This document shows, in pieces, positions 42,727 through 51,789 of a stretch of DNA of 64,000 nt. Position 1 is the stretch's first letter. Each line of letters begins with the position of its first letter. Location of the stretch: positions 310,001 to 374,000 of the forward strand of contig NZ_VRLS01000052.1 in the NCBI RefSeq assembly GCF_008017825.1. The letters are read 5' to 3'. The translations under genes were made by a program, and so were the position numbers. The DNA is from Mesonia sp008017825 (GTDB lineage: Bacteria; Bacteroidota; Bacteroidia; Flavobacteriales; Flavobacteriaceae). The notes under the pieces were generated by a model. The model was not told where the DNA came from, searched no databases, and worked only from the letters and a program-made list of their open reading frames with translations.

Positions 42727-45573
42727 ATGGCCAATCAAAAAAGACTTTTTTTACTAGACGCATATGCTTTAATCTTTCGCGGATATTACGCATTGATCAA
42801 GAATCCTAGAATTAACTCCAAAGGGCAAGACACCTCTGCCATAATGGGGTTTACCAATTCACTTTTTGATGTCATTAAAAGAGAAAATCCAGACCATTTA
42901 GCCGTTTGTTTTGATAAAGGCGGAAGCGTTGCAAGAACCGAAATGTTTGAAGAATACAAAGCTAATAGAGATGAAACGCCACAAGCCATAAGAGATGCCA
43001 TTCCGTTTATTAAAAAAATTCTTACTGGAATGCATATTCCTTGTATCGAATTGGAAGGATTAGAAGCCGATGACATTATAGGAACTCTTGCTAAACAAGC
43101 CGAAAAAGAGAATTACCAAGTATTTATGGTAACGCCCGATAAAGATTTTGGGCAATTGGTTTCTGAAAACATTTTTATGTACCGCCCCGCAAGAATGGGA
43201 AATGCCATTGAGATTTGGGGGATCCCAGAAATTCAAAAGAGGTTTGGAGTTGAACGCCCAGAGCAAGTAATCGATTATTTGGGAATGATGGGAGATGCTT
43301 CAGATAACATCCCCGGTTTACCTGGAGTGGGTGATAAAACTGCTAAAAAATTTATCGCCCAGTTTGATAGTATGGAAGGCTTACTTTCTAACACCGATCA
43401 GTTAAAAGGGAAGATGAAAGAAAAGGTGATAGAAAATGCTGAGTTAGGCCGACTTTCCCGTAAGCTTGCTACTATTTTTACTGACTGTGATGTAAAATTT
43501 AACGAAGAAGAATACGAGCTTTCTAAACCCAATGTAGAAGAAGTTGTTGAAATTTTTAAAGAATTAGAATTTAGAAGACTTACCGAGCAATTTATAAAAA
43601 TGTTCAATGAAGGCGGAGAATCTGGAGGAGGATTAACGACCCCCACAGCCGTCGCCGAAAAGAAAAAAGCATCTGCTCCCACTGCTGGCGCAGGACAGTT
43701 CTCTTTGTTTGGCAACGACACTTCTCAAGAAGACGTTTCCGCAAAGAGCTTTAGCGGTTACCAGAACTTAGAAAACACGCCACATATATATCAATTGGTA
43801 GAACCAGGAATGGCCACCCAATTATTTATTAAAAAACTTTTACAACAAACCTCGGTTTGTTTTGATACCGAAACGACTTCGCTTAACACCTTCGAAGCCG
43901 AATTGGTTGGAATTGCATTTAGCTGGGAAAAAGGAAAAGGATATTATGTATCGATTCCAGAAGATCAAGAAGAAGCAAAGACCATTTTAGAACCTCTAAA
44001 AGAATTTTTTAGTAATCCTAATATTCAAAAAATAGGTCAGAATTTAAAATACGACATCAAAGTATTGGCTAATTACGAGCTTGAAGTGGCCGAACCTCTT
44101 TTTGACACTATGTTAGCGCACTATGTCATCAATCCAGATATGCGTCACAATATGGATGTATTGGCAGAAACCTACCTTAATTATTCGCCAAAACCTATTG
44201 TAGACCTTATCGGAAAAAAAGGGAAGAATCAAAAAAGTATGCGCAGTGTCGCTATAGAAGATCAAAAAGAATACGCTGTAGAAGACGCCGATATTACCTA
44301 TCAATTAAAAGAGTTTTTTGATAAGGAGTTAAAAGACACCAACACCCAAAAACTTTATAATGAAATTGAATTGCCTTTACTTAAAGTTTTAGCAGAAATG
44401 GAATTAGAAGGCGTTCATGTTAACCGAGATTTTCTTAAGAACCTGTCCGATGCTTTAGAGAAAGATATCTTAAGCCTAGAAAAAACAATTTATGAGGAGG
44501 CCGGAGAAGAGTTTAATATTGGTTCTCCAAAACAGTTAGGAGATATCCTTTTCGGAAAATTAGAATTGGTAGAGAAACCTAAGAAAACTAAAACCGGACA
44601 GTATTCTACCGCAGAAGATGTGCTTTCTTACTTAGCCGATGAACACCAAATTATTAAAGATGTGCTCGCTTGGCGCGGATTGGTAAAATTAAAGAACACT
44701 TATGTAGATGCTTTACCACATCAAATAGAAGAAAAAACAGGAAGAATTCATACCGATTATATGCAAACTGTTGCTGCAACCGGAAGACTGAGTTCTAACA
44801 ACCCTAACCTTCAAAATATTCCTATTAGAACAGAACGCGGACGTGAAGTAAGAAAAGCTTTTATTCCTCGTGATGAAAATCACATTTTATTAGCTGCCGA
44901 TTATTCGCAGATAGAATTAAGGATTATTGCTGCATTAAGCGAAGAAGAAACGATGATCAATGCTTTTCAAAATGGAGAAGATATTCACGCTTCAACAGCG
45001 GCAAAAGTATTTAATGTTCCTATTGAAGAAGTTACTAGAGAACAAAGAAGCAATGCGAAGACAGTCAACTTTGGGATTATTTATGGAGTTTCTGCTTTCG
45101 GATTAAGCAATCAAACCGATTTAACTCGAAGTGAATCTAAAGAACTCATTGAAACCTATTATAAAACTTACCCTAAACTTAGAGACTATATAGACGATCA
45201 AGTGCATTTTGCTCGAGAAAATGGTTATGTAGAAACGGTTTTAGGAAGAAGGCGTTATTTAAAAGACATTAACGCGAAAAATAATGTGGTAAGAAGTGCT
45301 GCCGAAAGAAATGCCGTAAACGCTCCCATACAAGGAAGTGCTGCCGACATTATAAAAGTGGCAATGATTAATATTCAGCGAAAGCTAAAAGAAAAGCAAT
45401 TCAAATCTAAAATGTTACTTCAGGTTCATGATGAATTGATTTTTGATGTATTAAAAGAAGAATTAGAAGATTTAAAAACACTTATTAAACATGAAATGGA
45501 AAATGCTTTTAAACTAGAAGTTCCTTTAGATGTTGAAATTGGTGTGGGTGAGAATTGGTTAGAAGCTCATTAG
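42727..45573 (+). CDS. polA: DNA polymerase I
   Basis: 948 residues. 5'-nuclease domain (1-290) with LLDAYALIFRGYYA and the GLEADDIIG and TPDKDFGQLV metal motifs. A short low-complexity linker (about 300-340). The 3'-5' exonuclease domain keeps the DxE pair in FDTETTSLN (about 378-386), so proofreading is probably active. Polymerase motifs A (AADYSQIELR, about 724), B (RSNAKTVNFGIIYG, about 774) and C (VHDEL, about 900). It fills gaps in repair and matures Okazaki fragments. Confidence 0.98.
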   Translation: MANQKRLFLLDAYALIFRGYYALIKNPRINSKGQDTSAIMGFTNSLFDVIKRENPDHLAVCFDKGGSVARTEMFEEYKANRDETPQAIRDAIPFIKKILTGMHIPCIELEGLEADDIIGTLAKQAEKENYQVFMVTPDKDFGQLVSENIFMYRPARMGNAIEIWGIPEIQKRFGVERPEQVIDYLGMMGDASDNIPGLPGVGDKTAKKFIAQFDSMEGLLSNTDQLKGKMKEKVIENAELGRLSRKLATIFTDCDVKFNEEEYELSKPNVEEVVEIFKELEFRRLTEQFIKMFNEGGESGGGLTTPTAVAEKKKASAPTAGAGQFSLFGNDTSQEDVSAKSFSGYQNLENTPHIYQLVEPGMATQLFIKKLLQQTSVCFDTETTSLNTFEAELVGIAFSWEKGKGYYVSIPEDQEEAKTILEPLKEFFSNPNIQKIGQNLKYDIKVLANYELEVAEPLFDTMLAHYVINPDMRHNMDVLAETYLNYSPKPIVDLIGKKGKNQKSMRSVAIEDQKEYAVEDADITYQLKEFFDKELKDTNTQKLYNEIELPLLKVLAEMELEGVHVNRDFLKNLSDALEKDILSLEKTIYEEAGEEFNIGSPKQLGDILFGKLELVEKPKKTKTGQYSTAEDVLSYLADEHQIIKDVLAWRGLVKLKNTYVDALPHQIEEKTGRIHTDYMQTVAATGRLSSNNPNLQNIPIRTERGREVRKAFIPRDENHILLAADYSQIELRIIAALSEEETMINAFQNGEDIHASTAAKVFNVPIEEVTREQRSNAKTVNFGIIYGVSAFGLSNQTDLTRSESKELIETYYKTYPKLRDYIDDQVHFARENGYVETVLGRRRYLKDINAKNNVVRSAAERNAVNAPIQGSAADIIKVAMINIQRKLKEKQFKSKMLLQVHDELIFDVLKEELEDLKTLIKHEMENAFKLEVPLDVEIGVGENWLEAH

Positions 45574-45600
45574 ATTTAGCATCTAAGCATCAACATTGTT

Positions 45601-45685
45601 GTCATACTAAAATTGGTTCAGAATCTCATCTTTTTAGCTCTATCTATAACATAGAGTCAAATTCTATGTCAAGCACGGAATGACA
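45601..45685. repeat. dispersed palindromic repeat, copy 1
   Basis: Begins GTCAT and ends ATGAC. It contains GGTTCAGAATCTCATC, whose last 14 bases recur in the copy at 60296-60374. An inner hairpin is formed by ATAGAGTC and its surroundings. It lies between polA and the next gene. Such elements commonly occur between genes in Flavobacteriaceae. Confidence 0.55.
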
Positions 45686-45714
45686 AGAATTAACATCGGA
45701 AAAATAAAAAAATC

Positions 45715-46344
45715 ATGAAATTCAGTCCAGAGTTTAAAGAAGCGGTGCTCCATTTATCTGAAAAAGAAAAAGATAAACTATTGATTCGTTTACTCAAGAA
45801 AGATCAAAACTTGGTCAACCGTCTATACTTTGAATTGATTGATGATAAAAATGCAGACGATCACCGAGCGATTCTAGAACAAAGAGTCGAAAAGAGAGCT
45901 AAAAAGGTTACGAATGAAGCCAAATCGCTCAATCATTTAAAAATGCTTATTCGCTATGTAAGTGGAGAAATCTCTGAACACGTACGTGTGACTAAAGACA
46001 AATTTGGAGAGGTCTCACTTAATTTACTCATGCTAAACACTGTATTGAAAAACACCCCGAGACTTTTTAGAAAATCAAACGAATTTCAAGCTAGAAAGTT
46101 TTGTATCTATGTGGTAGTAAGGACCTTTAGAACTTTGGTACTCATTCAAAAAATGCACGAAGATCTATTATTAGAGTTTGAAGAACCCTTGACGGAATTA
46201 GGCGATTTAATAGCAAAGGAACCCCTACTTATGACAACGGCAATACGTCACGGTTTAGATATCAATTGGCTCACAGAAAATGAAATACCTGAAGATATTG
46301 CCGAAATACAAAAGCAAATTAAAGCACAAGGATTATTAAAATAA
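45715..46344 (+). CDS. conserved hypothetical helical protein
   Basis: 209 residues, highly charged, almost entirely helix-forming, with no signal peptide or membrane segment. It starts MKFSPEFKEAVLHLSEKEKDK and contains a Lys/Arg-rich middle (VEKRAKKVTNEAKS). I do not recognise a characterised family. It lies between polA and rplM on the same strand but is separated from both by 140-200 bases, including the palindromic repeat upstream. Probably cytosolic. It could bind nucleic acid given its charge, but nothing shows this. Confidence 0.7.
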   Translation: MKFSPEFKEAVLHLSEKEKDKLLIRLLKKDQNLVNRLYFELIDDKNADDHRAILEQRVEKRAKKVTNEAKSLNHLKMLIRYVSGEISEHVRVTKDKFGEVSLNLLMLNTVLKNTPRLFRKSNEFQARKFCIYVVVRTFRTLVLIQKMHEDLLLEFEEPLTELGDLIAKEPLLMTTAIRHGLDINWLTENEIPEDIAEIQKQIKAQGLLK

Positions 46345-46452
46345 AGACGAAAATTGACTCTATTATTACCTCAAAATCTTAATTTTCCTTTAACTTTGAA
46401 CTTCAAATAGTTGGCAACGAGAACACTTCAGTAAAAAATTAACTCTTCCCCC

Positions 46453-46482
46453 TTGCCCAATAAATTAAATATTGTATTTTTG
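46453..46482 (+). promoter_or_regulatory. promoter of rplM-rpsI
   Basis: TTG (46453-46455), 19-base spacer, TATTTTTG (46475-46482). Both elements match the Bacteroidota consensus, as expected for a strong ribosomal-protein promoter. Confidence 0.75.
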
Positions 46483-46484
46483 CA

Positions 46485-46541
46485 GCCCGTTTCCCGTTTT
46501 AGGAAAGGGAAAGGAATGTTTAATTATTAAATACAATTAGT
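46485..46541 (+). promoter_or_regulatory. rplM leader with alternative hairpins
   Basis: G/C-rich leader segment with TTTCCC and GGGAAA able to pair. Competing TTTCC / GGAAA pairing with a shorter loop is also possible. The two are mutually exclusive. This is the likely site of any autogenous regulation of L13/S9. Confidence 0.45.
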
Positions 46542-46997
46542 GTGGACACATTAAGTTACAAAACAGTTTCTGCCAACAAAAACACCGTGAATAAGGAGTG
46601 GGTTGTGCTAGACGCTGAAGGACAATCACTGGGTCGCCTTTCATCTATCGCTGCAAAGTTTATTAGAGGAAAGTACAAGACCGATTTCACCCCACACGTT
46701 GATTGCGGAGATAATGTAGTTATTATCAATGCAGAGAAGATCAACTTAACGGGTAAGAAATGGGATGCGAAAGAATATATTCGTCATACAGGTTACCCGG
46801 GTGGACAAAGAAGCTTAACTGCTTCAGAATTATTTGGTAAGGATCCAATAAGACTTATCGAAAAATCTGTAAAAGGGATGTTACCTAAGAACAAATTAGG
46901 TTCTGCTCTTTTCAAAAATTTAAAGGTATATGTAGGTTCTGAGCACGATCATGAAGCGCAAAAGCCTAAAACTATTAACCTAAACGAATTAGTGTAA
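46542..46997 (+). CDS. rplM: 50S ribosomal protein L13
   Basis: 151 residues. It starts at GTG (46542), giving MDTLSYKT. The family core is clear: WVVLDAEGQSLGRLSS, GDNVVIINAEKI, GYPGGQRS and AVKGMLPKNKLG-like VKGMLPKNKLG. It assembles early into the large subunit. Its stop codon is directly followed by the rpsI ATG, so the two genes are translationally linked. Confidence 0.97.
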   Translation: MDTLSYKTVSANKNTVNKEWVVLDAEGQSLGRLSSIAAKFIRGKYKTDFTPHVDCGDNVVIINAEKINLTGKKWDAKEYIRHTGYPGGQRSLTASELFGKDPIRLIEKSVKGMLPKNKLGSALFKNLKVYVGSEHDHEAQKPKTINLNELV

Positions 46998-47384
46998 ATG
47001 GAGACAATTCACAAAATTGGTCGTAGAAAGACTGCTGTTGCACGTGTTTACCTTTCTGAAGGAACAGGAAACATTACCGTTAACAAAAAAGACCTTAACG
47101 ATTACTTTACTACAGGAACACTTCAGTATAAAGTAAATCAGCCTTTAATGTTAACTGGTAACGAAGGTAACTTCGACTTGAAAGTTAGCGTATTAGGAGG
47201 AGGAATTACTGGACAAGCAGAAGCTGTTCGTCTTGCCATCTCTAGAGCAATGTGCGAACTAGATGCAGAGAACAGATTAACGCTTAAGCCAGAAGGTTTA
47301 TTAACGAGAGATCCTAGAATGGTTGAACGTAAGAAATTCGGTCAGAAGAAAGCTCGTAAGAAATTCCAATTCTCGAAACGTTAA
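46998..47384 (+). CDS. rpsI: 30S ribosomal protein S9
   Basis: 128 residues. It starts immediately after the rplM stop. Family motifs: GRRKTAVARVYL, LTGQ-like GGGITGQAEAVRLAISRAM, and the C-terminal DPRMVERKKFGQKKARKKFQFSKR whose final Lys-Arg contacts P-site tRNA. Full length. Confidence 0.98.
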   Translation: METIHKIGRRKTAVARVYLSEGTGNITVNKKDLNDYFTTGTLQYKVNQPLMLTGNEGNFDLKVSVLGGGITGQAEAVRLAISRAMCELDAENRLTLKPEGLLTRDPRMVERKKFGQKKARKKFQFSKR

Positions 47385-47438
47385 TCAATTATTTTGTTGC
47401 AGGATACTCCTTCAACACATTAAAAAAGTATTGTTGTT

Positions 47439-47456
47439 ATTCGTTTTTAAAAACGA
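47439..47456. repeat. 18-base palindrome in the rpsI-rpsB spacer
   Basis: TTCGTTTTTAAAAACGAA, perfectly self-complementary, in the 156-base gap. It could be a weak terminator for rplM-rpsI or part of the rpsB leader. No strong rpsB promoter was found. Confidence 0.4.
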
Positions 47457-47540
47457 AGTTAGTTTAGCATCTAAATGAATAAGGTCGTAAAAACGCCACT
47501 TATTTATTGCTATCTCAACAGAACGTAAACTATTACAAAA

Positions 47541-48437
47541 ATGGCAAATAAAGTAGAAGTAAAAGAATTACTTGATGCAGGTGTACATTTTGGTCACTTG
47601 ACAAGAAGATGGAATCCAAATATGGCTCCTTACATTTATATGGAGCGTAATGGTATTCACATCATCAACTTATATAAAACTGCTGCAAAAATGCAGGAAA
47701 CTGCAGAAGCGCTTAGCAAAATCGCTGCAAGCGGTAGAAAAATTTTATTCGTTGCTACCAAGAAACAAGCAAAAGAAATTGTAGCTGAAGAAGCTGCAAA
47801 AGCAAACATGCCTTATATTACTGAGCGTTGGCCTGGTGGTATGTTAACCAATTTCGTTACTATCCGTAAGGCAGTAAAGAAAATGGCAATGGTTGACCGT
47901 ATGAAAAAAGACGGAACTTTCAACTCACTTTCTAAGAAAGAGCGTTTACAAGTAGATCGTATGAGAGCTAAGTTAGAGAAAAACTTAGGTTCTATTTCAG
48001 ATATGACTCGTTTACCAGGAGCATTATTTGTTGTAGATATTACTCGTGAGCACATCGCAATTAAAGAAGCACAAAAATTAAACATTCCAATCTTCGCAAT
48101 GGTAGATACGAATTCTGACCCAAGAGAGGTAGATTACGTAATTCCAGCAAACGATGATGCTTCAAAATCTGTAAAGAAAGTGATTTCTTATGTTTCTGAT
48201 TCTATTATAGCAGGATTAAGCGAAAGAAAAGCAGATAAGGACGCCAAAAAAGAATCTAAAGTTTCTAAAGAGGATGCTCCAAAAAAAGAAGCTAAAGCAG
48301 AGCCTAAGAAAGATGTAGAAGTTCCTTCTAAAGATGCAGAAGATAAAGAGGCTATGAAAGAAGCTAAAAAAGAGGTAAAGTTAGAATCTAAGCAAGAGAC
48401 TTTAGAGAAAGCTACCTCTAACAAAGAGGAAAAATAA
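47541..48437 (+). CDS. rpsB: 30S ribosomal protein S2 with long charged tail
   Basis: 298 residues. Residues 1-227 are a normal S2: LLDAGVHFGHLTRRWNP, RWPGGMLTNF, LPGALFVVDI and PIFAMVDTNSDP. Residues about 228-298 are an added Lys/Glu-rich tail with repeated KKE/KEA units and no homology I recognise. S2 binds late to the 30S subunit near S1/S21. The upstream sequence is A-rich without a Shine-Dalgarno. tsf follows after 101 bases containing a hairpin. Confidence 0.97.
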   Translation: MANKVEVKELLDAGVHFGHLTRRWNPNMAPYIYMERNGIHIINLYKTAAKMQETAEALSKIAASGRKILFVATKKQAKEIVAEEAAKANMPYITERWPGGMLTNFVTIRKAVKKMAMVDRMKKDGTFNSLSKKERLQVDRMRAKLEKNLGSISDMTRLPGALFVVDITREHIAIKEAQKLNIPIFAMVDTNSDPREVDYVIPANDDASKSVKKVISYVSDSIIAGLSERKADKDAKKESKVSKEDAPKKEAKAEPKKDVEVPSKDAEDKEAMKEAKKEVKLESKQETLEKATSNKEEK

Positions 48438-48464
48438 AATAACAATTTTATAAAACTCAAAAGT

Positions 48465-48520
48465 AAGTCGTTTAGTGATTTTATTGTAAAATAGAGTTTT
48501 CTAAACGACTTATCTTTTTT
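48465..48520 (+). terminator. intercistronic hairpin between rpsB and tsf
   Basis: Perfect 11-bp arms AAGTCGTTTAG (48465-48475) and CTAAACGACTT (48501-48511), 25-base loop, followed by ATC and six T. This is terminator-like, though tsf has no obvious promoter of its own, so partial read-through is likely. Confidence 0.6.
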
Positions 48521-48538
48521 AAATTAAAACCTAAGAAC

Positions 48539-49504
48539 ATGGCAAAAATAAGTGCTGCTGAAGTAAATAAATTAAGAAAGGCTACTGGAGCCGGAATGAT
48601 GGATTGCAAAAAAGCCTTAGTAGAGGCTGAAGGTGATTTTGATGCTGCAATTGAAGTATTGCGTAAAAAAGGACAAAAAGTAGCTGCTAAGAGAGCTGAC
48701 AGAGAATCTTCTGAAGGTGCTGCTGTAGCAAAAGTAAATGCAGACCAAACTAAAGGTGTAGCTATCGTATTAGGTTGCGAAACTGATTTTGTTGGTAAAA
48801 ACGAAAACTTTTTACAATTAGCTAGCGACTTAGGTGATTTAGCTTTAAACTACAACAACAAAGAAGAGTTTTTAGCTGCTGACTTTGGAGGAATGAGCGT
48901 TGCAGATAAATTAGTTGAACAAACAGGAGTTATTGGTGAGAAATTAGACATCAATGCTTTCGAAACTGTTAATGCTGCTTACGTTGGAGAATACGTACAC
49001 ATTAACAAAATTGCTGCAATCGTAGGTTTTTCTGCTAAAGTAGACAACGCTGAAACTTTAGGTAAAGACGTTGCTATGCAAATTGCTTCTATGGGAGCAA
49101 GCTCTTTATCTTACAAAGATTTAGATCCAGCTTTCGTTGCATCTGAAACTGAAGCTAGAATCGCTGAAATTGAAAAAGAAAATATTGAATTAGGACGTTT
49201 AGGTAAAACTAAAAAGAATGTACCTCAATACATTTCTATGTCTCAAATTACACCAGAGGTTAAAGCTAAAGCTGAAGAGGACGCTAAAGCAGAATTACAA
49301 GCTGAAGGAAAACCAGAAAAAATTTGGGATAAAATCTTACCAGGAAAAATGGATCGTTTCTTATCTGACAACACAACTTTAGATAAAGAAATGTGTTTAT
49401 TAGACCAAACTTTCATTAAAGATGAAAAGAAAAACGTGGCAGATTACGTATCTTCTTACGGAGACGTAACTATCACAGAATTTAAAAGAGTTGCTTTAGG
49501 TTAA
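48539..49504 (+). CDS. tsf: elongation factor Ts
   Basis: 321 residues. N-terminal UBA-like domain with VNKLRKATGAGMMDCKKAL, then the nucleotide-exchange segment CETDFVGKNENF, followed by two subdomains (HINKIAAIVGFSAK, QIASMGASSLSYK). It regenerates GTP-bound EF-Tu. A strong terminator follows the stop. Confidence 0.98.
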   Translation: MAKISAAEVNKLRKATGAGMMDCKKALVEAEGDFDAAIEVLRKKGQKVAAKRADRESSEGAAVAKVNADQTKGVAIVLGCETDFVGKNENFLQLASDLGDLALNYNNKEEFLAADFGGMSVADKLVEQTGVIGEKLDINAFETVNAAYVGEYVHINKIAAIVGFSAKVDNAETLGKDVAMQIASMGASSLSYKDLDPAFVASETEARIAEIEKENIELGRLGKTKKNVPQYISMSQITPEVKAKAEEDAKAELQAEGKPEKIWDKILPGKMDRFLSDNTTLDKEMCLLDQTFIKDEKKNVADYVSSYGDVTITEFKRVALG

Positions 49505-49529
49505 GCCATTCTCTTTTATTTAAATTATT

Positions 49530-49566
49530 ACCCGCTTACATTCATTTGTTAGCGGGTTTTTTGTTT
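49530..49566 (+). terminator. intrinsic terminator of tsf
   Basis: ACCCGCTTACA / TGTTAGCGGGT (10 of 11 pairs) with an 8-base loop, then six T. It starts 26 bases beyond the stop and ends 15 bases before the next gene. Confidence 0.88.
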
Positions 49567-49580
49567 CTTACCTTTAAGTA

Positions 49581-50300
49581 ATGAAAAAACTTATCTGTTT
49601 AATTATTATCATTTCTTTTTTTGCTAGTTGCACAACATTGCTATTAAAAACAATGACAAGTAAATCCGTAAAGACGGAAGTCTTTTATAACAAAAAGGAA
49701 AATAAAAAACTTGTTACCTTTCCCATGGTTCACCTGAACCACCAAGAATTTTATGACGATGTAAAATACAAATTAGACTCTTTACGGAAGCAAAATTATA
49801 CGATTTTCTACGAGTCAGTTAAGCTAGATACCACCTTATATTCTAAGAAAGAAATTGACACTTTTAAAATGAAAGCTAGAAAACTTATGGGCTTTCATCT
49901 TACAGCGTATAACGATAAAGAAAATAAATCTCTCCCAAAAGCGCTAAGAAATAGCAAATATGCAAACCAAACACACAAAAATATAGGATTAACAAAAACA
50001 GATATAAAAATAGATCTTCCTTTAGATACTTTATTGCAGGTTTTTGAGCTTAAATATAATAAAATTAAACTCGGGCCCTGTGATTACTTAACCGGGCTTA
50101 AACAAGAATACAATTGCCAACAGGTCTCTAGTTTTAAAAGAGATGACGTTATTATGAGTATTAGAAATCAATATATAGAGTATAAAGTACTCAACTCTCC
50201 CTATAACAAAATTGCATTGGTTTATGGCAAGAATCACTTTAAAGAACTAAATGAAAGTTTTAAAAAGAAAGGATATAAGCATTTAAAAGAATATAAATAA
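49581..50300 (+). CDS. lipoprotein, possibly TraB/GumN-like
   Basis: 239 residues. Signal peptide with lipobox FFASC (Cys about 17). Residues 45-80 read VTFPMVHLNHQEFYDDVKYKL then TIFYESV. The C-terminal end has KIALVYGKNHFKELNESF. This His ... Glu ... GxxH pattern resembles the TraB/GumN fold, but similarity is by pattern only. It sits between tsf and pyrH, after the tsf terminator and before a candidate pyrH promoter, so it is probably an independent insert in an otherwise translation-related block. Function unknown. Confidence 0.6.
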   Translation: MKKLICLIIIISFFASCTTLLLKTMTSKSVKTEVFYNKKENKKLVTFPMVHLNHQEFYDDVKYKLDSLRKQNYTIFYESVKLDTTLYSKKEIDTFKMKARKLMGFHLTAYNDKENKSLPKALRNSKYANQTHKNIGLTKTDIKIDLPLDTLLQVFELKYNKIKLGPCDYLTGLKQEYNCQQVSSFKRDDVIMSIRNQYIEYKVLNSPYNKIALVYGKNHFKELNESFKKKGYKHLKEYK

Positions 50301-50360
50301 TTGCTCAAATATTATTAAAGGATTTTTAAAAGCAATTCTTTTACAAAATACATTTATCGC

Positions 50361-50368
50361 TATATTTG
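50361..50368 (+). promoter_or_regulatory. candidate -7 element for pyrH
   Basis: TATATTTG, exact TAnnTTTG match, 23 bases before the pyrH ATG. The -33 position shows only a T-rich stretch. Confidence 0.5.
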
Positions 50369-50391
50369 CACAACTTTATCATATACAATCC

Positions 50392-51099
50392 ATGCAATAC
50401 AAAAGAATACTTTTAAAACTCTCTGGAGAAGCATTAATGGGATCTCGTCAATATGGGATAGATCCAGATCGTTTAGCAGAATATGCTAAAGAAATTAAAT
50501 CGGTTACCGATAAGGGGATCGAAGTAGCTATCGTTATTGGAGGAGGAAACATCTTTAGAGGTGTTGCTGGAGCTAGCAAAGGAATGGATCGTGTTCAAGG
50601 AGATCATATGGGAATGTTAGCAACTGTAATTAACGGTTTAGCACTACAAAGCGCTTGTGAAGATGCAGGTATACAAACTCGTTTACAATCTGCCGTAAAG
50701 ATCAATGAAGTAGCCGAACCATTTATCCGCCGTAAGGCAATGCGCCATTTAGACAAAGGGAGAGTGGTTATTTTTGGAGGAGGAACAGGAAACCCATATT
50801 TTACGACTGATTCTGCCGCAGTTTTAAGAGCCATTGAAATTGAAGCTGATGTGATTTTAAAAGGAACTAGAGTTGATGGGATTTACACTTCAGATCCAGA
50901 AAAAGATCAAAAAGCAACTAAATTTGATTTTATTACTTTTGATGATGTATTAAGAAAAGGATTAAAAGTAATGGATACTACAGCTTTTACCCTTAGTCAA
51001 GAAAATGAATTGCCTATAATTGTTTTTGATATGAACAAACCAGGAAACTTATTGAGAGTAGTCTCTGGAGAAAATATAGGTACCAAAGTAAATTTATAA
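50392..51099 (+). CDS. pyrH: uridylate kinase (UMP kinase)
   Basis: 235 residues, the amino-acid-kinase family. LLKLSGEALMG at the N-terminus, GGGNIFRG phosphate-binding loop, DHMGMLATVINGLALQ and TGNPYFTTDSAAVLRA. It phosphorylates UMP to UDP for RNA, DNA and sugar-nucleotide synthesis. frr follows after 106 bases, and the pair pyrH-frr is conserved widely. Confidence 0.98.
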   Translation: MQYKRILLKLSGEALMGSRQYGIDPDRLAEYAKEIKSVTDKGIEVAIVIGGGNIFRGVAGASKGMDRVQGDHMGMLATVINGLALQSACEDAGIQTRLQSAVKINEVAEPFIRRKAMRHLDKGRVVIFGGGTGNPYFTTDSAAVLRAIEIEADVILKGTRVDGIYTSDPEKDQKATKFDFITFDDVLRKGLKVMDTTAFTLSQENELPIIVFDMNKPGNLLRVVSGENIGTKVNL

Positions 51100-51205
51100 T
51101 TTCATTCTTTTTACGTATAATTGAAAAAGAATCAAAGTCTCGCAATAAGCAAATAATTTTTTTAGATAATCGAGATCAATCTCAAAGAGATAAAAAATAA
51201 AAAAG

Positions 51206-51760
51206 ATGAACGAAGAAGTTAATTTTATTATAGATGGCGCTGAAGAAGCTATGCAAAACGCTATTCTTCACTTAGAAAAGCAACTATTAAAAATTCGTGC
51301 TGGGAAGGCATCTCCTTCTATGGTAAGTTCGGTTTTAGTGGACTATTATGGTTCTAAAACTCCGCTAAATCAAGTGGGAAATATCAATACTCCAGATGCT
51401 AGGACCATATCTATTCAGCCTTTTGAAAAATCTTTAATACAAGAAATTGAAAAAGGTATTATGAATGCCAACCTTGGTTTCAATCCTATGAACAATGGGG
51501 AAAGCGTTATCATAAGTGTACCACCTTTAACCGAAGAAAGAAGACGAGAGTTAGCTAAACAAGCTAAAGCGGAAGCAGAAGACTCTAAAGTTGGTGTACG
51601 TAATGATCGCAAGAATGCTAATAACGATATTAAAAAGTTAGATATCTCTGAAGATTTACAAAAAGGAGCTGAAGAAGATATTCAAAATTTAACCGATAAG
51701 TTTATCAAAAAAATAGATGATATCTACACGCATAAAGAGAAAGAAATTATGACGGTTTAA
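51206..51760 (+). CDS. frr: ribosome recycling factor
   Basis: 184 residues. Three-helix bundle plus hinge domain. Signature KIRAGKASPSMVSSVLVDYYG, then TPLNQVGNI, ISIQPFEKS and IISVPPLTEERRRELAKQAK. With EF-G it splits post-termination ribosomes. A terminator follows 30 bases downstream. The pyrH-frr gap holds an inverted repeat (ATTCTTTTT / AAAAAGAAT, 51104-51132) of unknown meaning. Confidence 0.98.
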   Translation: MNEEVNFIIDGAEEAMQNAILHLEKQLLKIRAGKASPSMVSSVLVDYYGSKTPLNQVGNINTPDARTISIQPFEKSLIQEIEKGIMNANLGFNPMNNGESVIISVPPLTEERRRELAKQAKAEAEDSKVGVRNDRKNANNDIKKLDISEDLQKGAEEDIQNLTDKFIKKIDDIYTHKEKEIMTV

Positions 51761-51789
51761 TAATTTCAAAAACTTAAAATTTACCTAAG

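Noticed and set aside
51104..51132. Inverted repeat ATTCTTTTT / AAAAAGAAT as a pyrH terminator
   Set aside because: Stem is almost all A-T and is followed by no T-run, so a terminator call is not supported.
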